From NCBI GenBank assembly GCA_905250075.1, contig CAJNOP010000888.1, positions 4,958 through 68,957 on the forward strand: DNA of 64,000 bases. The letters are read 5' to 3'. The first letter of the stretch is position 1, and every line of letters begins with the position of its first letter. Origin of the DNA: Rotaria sp. Silwood1. Lineage: Eukaryota > Rotifera > Eurotatoria > Philodinida > Philodinidae. The notes below the pieces were generated by a model. It was given only the letters and a program-made list of their open reading frames with translations. It did not search any database and was not told the DNA's origin. Of the stretch, positions 60,440 to 64,000 are shown piece by piece. Both the position numbers and the translations under genes were made by a program.

Positions 60440-60800
60440 GTCGACAATTCCCTTAGGAATCCTCAGGAAGTCCCCCAGAAAAATCTCCGGGAACTCACGA
60501 CAGGAAGACCCCGGTGATTTACGAGGTAGTCAAGAACTTCCGGGGGATTTACGTGGGAGTTCCTGAGAATTTGCTAAGGAGTTCCTGGGAATTTGTCAGG
60601 AACGCCGCAGAAATATGCCATGAGACTTACGGCGACTGTAAACGATCGTACCAACGTTTTAATCATAATATTCACCCCTAATGAAATCTCATTATAAAGT
60701 TCCCCTCGAAGTCCCCGAGAAATCATGACAGGAACTTCCCCAGGGACCGAGGGGGAGTGGGGAACTCCCCAGGGATCCACTTGGGGACTCTCGACTAGGG
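60440..60800. repeat. Degenerate GAACTTCC/GGGAACT-type repeat block
   Basis: Short motifs such as GGAACTTCC, GGGAACTC, GGGGACT and GGGAGTTCC recur in both orientations (for example near 60483, 60535, 60560, 60725 and 60745). The block is less AT-rich than its flanks. There is no coding sense I can support. Confidence 0.55.
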
Positions 60801-60892
60801 ACCTTTTCCCCTATGTGTAGCAGCCTTTAAAACTGGTTATCTATGTTCGACGCACTTGAAAATATGGGCAGAGTATATTGTTGAAGACTACT

Positions 60893-60982
60893 TTAGATTT
60901 TGGATTTTTTCGGATTTTTTGGGATTTCTGAGATTTTTTCGGATTTAAAATCCAGAAAAATCCGCTTTTTCCCCCTTGGCTA
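60893..60982. repeat. Second GGATTT-rich block
   Basis: Contains TTTTGGATTTTTTCGGATTT and GGGATTTCTGAG units like 58320-58500. It closes with a small palindrome (AAATCCAGAAAAATCCGC) and TTTTTCCCCC. Together with the poly-G start at 58340 it may mark the two ends of one composite repeat domain. Confidence 0.5.
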
Positions 60983-62281
60983 ATAGTCTTTTTGGAGAAT
61001 TTATCTGGAAATTATATCGGGAGAAACCATATCTTTTAGATTACAATAGAACTTATCAATCATTTCGACATGGATGAGATTGTTATTATATTTTTATCGA
61101 TCATATCTTTTTTTGATTGGAAATATAATAGAAATCACTCATTTTTTGCATCTTTAAACTAAGACAAGGTCTAAACAATCGAATAAAATAATTAATAGTG
61201 TGTGAATGGTAAACCATACACAGAAATCCCTGCATCAATAAGCATTTAGGTGTTGAAATTGAATAAATTCTGCTTTAGTGTTTTTAGTGGATGAATGTAT
61301 ATGAACTCAATTCGTTTGAGTTTTGGAGTTTCTTATGGAGGTTTGATGACTCATTCAGATAGATTCGAATCAACCTAACGAAGCAATTGATTAGCGATGG
61401 AATATTCATTGATTGACAAGTTCTGTTTTGTATTCAACAATTCTAATAGCACTCTTAATTCTAATGAAGAGTTGTCATTTCGAAATTTCAGCACACTTAT
61501 CTCAATCTGTATTGAAAATAAATGAATAGAAATGTGTTCTTACTAAACGCTGTCAATTTTATTGCATTTTATTAGATGAAAAATTACCTTTATTCCATGC
61601 AACTCACATCCTAAAGACATGACCATGGGATGTGGATGTGTTTCGGGTAGTGGATGAGAGTGTGATTATGGGTGTAGAAATGCGATTTTGTGGTATGGCA
61701 TGTGTGTTTGTAGGCGTGGATAGGGTATGAATGTAGAGGTAAATGACGGTGCGGGTGTGACTGTAGATGTATTTGAAATAGCGTGTGAGTGTGGCTGTGG
61801 GTGTGGATATGGTTGTTGGTATGAAGTGTGGATAAAGAGATACTCGCACTCACACTCACATCCACACCCACAAGAGGTTCGTCCATTCACCATTTTTCAG
61901 TTCGTTGCCATAATGGCATCACAACAATGGCTCTAGCAGCGCCACCTATGTTTATTCACTACTTTTCAGCGAAAACCCAGTGTCCATTTCGATAGAGAGA
62001 AATTTTCTCTATCGACTAGCATTAACAGAATCTTTGGCCTTTGACAAAAATCCAGAGGGAGACACACAAACTGCATTTGACATTGTTTCGCATATTTACA
62101 TAAGTTCTGTCGACTATATCAGCATATCAACCTAGGAGAACGAAACAAAACATCAGCATGATAGTGATGTATTTATATATATATATATACAATGTGCAAA
62201 GGTGTCTATCTTTCTACACAACAAATCGACAAGCAACTGTGAATCAAAGGCTCTGACTATCAAAACAACAGCAACAAAAAA
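60983..62281. other. Intergenic region before the SDR gene
   Basis: Mostly AT-rich DNA, plus a telomere-like hairpin at 61621-61873. A TATATATATATA tract at about 62173-62189, about 95 bp upstream of the SDR ATG, could serve as or lie near its core promoter; that is inference only. Confidence 0.45.
61621..61873. repeat. Telomere-like palindromic hairpin repeat, copy 7
   Basis: A long degenerate G-rich left arm of about 190 bp (GGATGTGGATGTG ... GTGTGGATATGG) faces a short C-rich right arm (CACTCACACTCACATCCACACCCAC). The G-rich arm has drifted to GTGTGAGTGTGG-like units. It is the largest and most degenerate copy. Confidence 0.65.
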
Positions 62282-63037
62282 ATGGGCAAACTTAACGGAA
62301 AAATCGCTCTTATTATCGGTGGTTCTGAAGGAATCGGTTTCGCCACTGCTCAGCGGTTCATCGCTGAAGGTGTGGAGCATATCTTCATTACTGGACGTCG
62401 CCAAGAGGTCCTTGACGAAGCCGTGAAGAAAATTGATAGCAAGAATGTGAGTGCCATACAAGGTGACGTATCCAATATGACCGATCTTGACAACCTCTAC
62501 AGTATCATTCAAACAGAGAAAGGTCGTTTAGACATTCTTTTCGTCAACGCAGCGGCAGGATCATTTGTAGCACTGGGCTCGATCACGGAAAAAAAATTTG
62601 ATGATTCATTCAACGTTAATGTGAAAGGAGCATTATTTGCCGTTCAAAAAGCTTTGCCGATATTCACCGATGGTGGATCAATCGTTCTAAATGGGTCTGT
62701 TGCTGCCGTCAAAGGTGGTTCAGGCGTTAGCATCTACAGTGCTAGTAAGGCGGCCCTACGCTCTTTCGCTCGCTGTTGGACGGTCGATTTGAAAGAGCGC
62801 AAGATTCGAGTGAATATTGTGCAGCCAGGGCCAATCGATACGCCTGGATTGCGAAGTCTCGGAAACAGTGAAGAGGAAAATAAAACGATACGCGCTCGCC
62901 TGGCAGCTGCTACTGTGATGAATCGTATTGCAATGGCCGATGAAGTTGCCAAAGCAGTAGTCTTTCTCGCATCGGACGATAGTAGTTATGTTACAGGCAT
63001 TGAGCTTTTTGTCGATGGAGGTCTTGCACAGATTTGA
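62282..63037 (+). CDS. Short-chain dehydrogenase/reductase (classical SDR), likely acquired
   Basis: A single-exon frame of 251 residues, a standard length for classical SDRs. These NAD(P)-dependent enzymes oxidise or reduce alcohol/keto substrates. The cofactor motif is GGSEGIG near residues 13-19 with no N-terminal extension. NAAAG, the catalytic Ser in NGSVAA, the YSASK catalytic pair and the PGPIDTPG segment are all present. The C-terminus is VTGIELFVDGGLAQI. GRRQ after the second beta strand could favour NADPH. The substrate is not predictable. The gene has no introns and is visibly richer in GC than core genes in this window. With its bacterial-type sequence, this suggests horizontal transfer. 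Confidence 0.9.
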   Translation: MGKLNGKIALIIGGSEGIGFATAQRFIAEGVEHIFITGRRQEVLDEAVKKIDSKNVSAIQGDVSNMTDLDNLYSIIQTEKGRLDILFVNAAAGSFVALGSITEKKFDDSFNVNVKGALFAVQKALPIFTDGGSIVLNGSVAAVKGGSGVSIYSASKAALRSFARCWTVDLKERKIRVNIVQPGPIDTPGLRSLGNSEEENKTIRARLAAATVMNRIAMADEVAKAVVFLASDDSSYVTGIELFVDGGLAQI

Positions 63038-63140
63038 GACTTTTCTTGTGCGCTAAAAGTTGTGCGAATAGAGAAAAGAACAATAGAAAGGAATAAATAA
63101 GTGTCTAGCTATATCTAGGTAACTGTGAAAATCGCATTGA

Positions 63141-63237
63141 GGATGTGAGTGGGTGAGTAGATGCGGGATGTAGGTGTGCATATTTCTTTATCATCCATAC
63201 TCACTCTCATCAATCTCACCCACCCACACATCCATCC
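63141..63237. repeat. Telomere-like palindromic hairpin repeat, copy 8
   Basis: GGATGTGAGTGGGTGAGT on the left pairs with CTCACCCACCCACACATCC on the right around an AT-rich spacer. It starts with the GAGGATGTG also seen in copy 1, again suggesting defined family ends. Confidence 0.7.
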
Positions 63238-63242
63238 AAACC

Positions 63243-63898
63243 ATAGATGGAACCGGTCAAGATTTTTGACGACCGGTACAGATATCGATCTCGCTTTGTT
63301 AGATCGGACCGACCGTTCGAACGGTGCCCAATCAATAGGCCGGTCTAGAAGAGCAGAAATTCTATTCTCTGTAGTTACACTACTTCTTATTTTTCTTATG
63401 TGCGAAAACGTCTATTTTTACAGCCATGACAACAATTGCTGACCTATCTTGAGGGCGTGGGTGTGGGGGTGTGGGTGTGAGTGGATGTGTGGGTGTGGGT
63501 GTGTGGTGGTGTGGGCGTGTGTGAACCTGTACTCTTCTTGTCTACACCCACACAACCACACCCCGGCCGGTCGCCGGTAGACCTGTCAATTACCTGTAGA
63601 CCAGCCGATCACCAGTCGACCAGTCGTTACCGATATACCAGTCAGCATCGATCTACCTTATTTACTTTTGTGTTCTTATTATCTCATAAATAATGCTAAT
63701 GAACTTTTATTAATGGTTCGCTATGTAAAACATTATTATCCATATCTGAAATTGCCATCGACAAGCAGTCGGTACGAATTTAAGATTGGCCGCTCTTTCC
63801 GTAGACCAGTCATTATTGCTAGACAGGCCGATCCGGTCCAATCTGACCTTTTCAGACCGGTGCCAGTAACGGTCGTCAAAAATCTAGACTCGTTTCAT
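63243..63898. mobile_element. Diverged inverted-repeat element with GACGACCGGTAC-type arms
   Basis: The left end 'atggaaccggtcaagatttt' then TGACGACCGGTAC is matched in inverse on the right by 'ccggtgccagtaacggtcgtc' and 'aaaaatctagactcgtttca'. Inner blocks (GATCGGACC, CCGATCCGG) also pair. The centre contains hairpin copy 9 and short CCAGTCGACCAG-type repeats. Its target duplication is not resolved. Confidence 0.6.
63451..63564. repeat. Telomere-like palindromic hairpin repeat, copy 9
   Basis: About 75 bp of GTGGGTGTGGGGGTG-type repeats, then the spacer cctgtactcttcttgtct, then ACACCCACACAACCACACCCC. The spacer again contains a CTCTTCTTG-like stretch comparable with the AGAAGAACTAC spacer of copies 4 and 5 in inverse orientation. 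Confidence 0.7.
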
Positions 63899-64000
63899 AT
63901 CTGACCTATTCATATTTTATATTGCTATTTTCTTTTTACCTTTTCTACGAAAGAACATAACAAGAGATTTTGCAGTAAAAATTTAGTATTCGACTTCATC

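Larger units (their letters stand above)
63038..64000. other. Right-end intergenic DNA: hairpins and an inverted-repeat element
   Basis: Contains hairpin copy 8 (63141-63237) and an inverted-repeat element (63243-63898) that encloses hairpin copy 9. The short open frames here run through these repeats and are not supported as genes. Confidence 0.5.

Noticed and set aside
61604..61936. Overlapping frames of 69-91 codons on both strands
   Set aside because: All read through the degenerate telomere-like hairpin (copy 7) and have Thr/His/Pro or Gly/Val/Cys repeats expected from it.
62153..62512. Minus-strand frame of 119 codons
   Set aside because: It is antisense to the start of the SDR gene, which has clear catalytic motifs on the plus strand.
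1..64000. CRISPR array, bacterial operon or prophage
   Set aside because: No direct repeats with regular unique spacers. Genes are spliced and metazoan, so a prokaryotic system is not expected, and none is seen.
1..64000. tRNA or rRNA genes
   Set aside because: I scanned for tRNA A/B-box pairs (GGTTCGA-type) with cloverleaf ends and for conserved rRNA blocks and found no convincing case. A covariance-model search would be needed to exclude diverged tRNAs.

Overview
The window looks like nuclear DNA of an animal, most likely a bdelloid rotifer. It is very AT-rich, uses the standard genetic code and has many short GT-AG introns. It carries conserved metazoan genes: synaptotagmin, DCP2, Rubicon, a two-pore potassium channel, NOP58 and Distal-less. 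The rotifer assignment is an inference from three things: an ADP-ribosyltransferase fused to TPRs (an architecture I know as typical of bdelloids), intronless bacterial-looking enzymes, and many tracts rich in GTGTGG/TGTGGG-type repeats (TGTGGG is, as I recall, the bdelloid telomere unit). Genus cannot be fixed by eye.

Layout. Positions 1-91 may hold the last exon of a gene entering from the left. 3611-5337 (-) is a synaptotagmin 4/11-like gene. 6903-11098 (-) is the mRNA-decapping enzyme DCP2, and 12441-24945 (+) is a 20-exon Rubicon (RUBCN) gene. An antisense gene for a small secreted, possibly amidated peptide lies inside a Rubicon intron (14819-15208, -). 25802-32429 (+) is a K2P potassium channel, tail to tail with a membrane-anchored trypsin-fold protease (32644-33648, -). 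34961-38293 (+) is NOP58 and 40097-41077 (+) is a Dlx homeobox gene. For every multi-exon gene I checked that the proposed exon lengths sum to a multiple of three and that the joined frame is open.

From about 43 kb rightwards the character changes. Genes are sparse, intronless or lineage-specific: a secreted glycoside-hydrolase-like protein (45366-47375, +), a sulfotransferase frame with one in-frame stop (49272-50543, -), an ART-TPR protein (51655-54791, -) and an SDR oxidoreductase (62282-63037, +). Between them lie at least nine palindromic GTGGGT/ACCCAC hairpins, degenerate minisatellites, a Penelope-like reverse-transcriptase fragment beside an assembly gap, and a CpG-rich palindromic block. 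This fits a subtelomeric or horizontally acquired accessory region next to a core-gene block.

Throughout the core block, introns and intergenic gaps are loaded with non-autonomous inverted-repeat DNA transposons. Several have exact or near-exact 8-bp target duplications (hAT type), one has TTAA (piggyBac type) with a hAT-type element nested inside it, and one is TA-flanked. A foldback family with no visible target duplication occurs in introns of both DCP2 and NOP58. The first 100-N gap sits inside one of these elements, at a homopolymeric C run.
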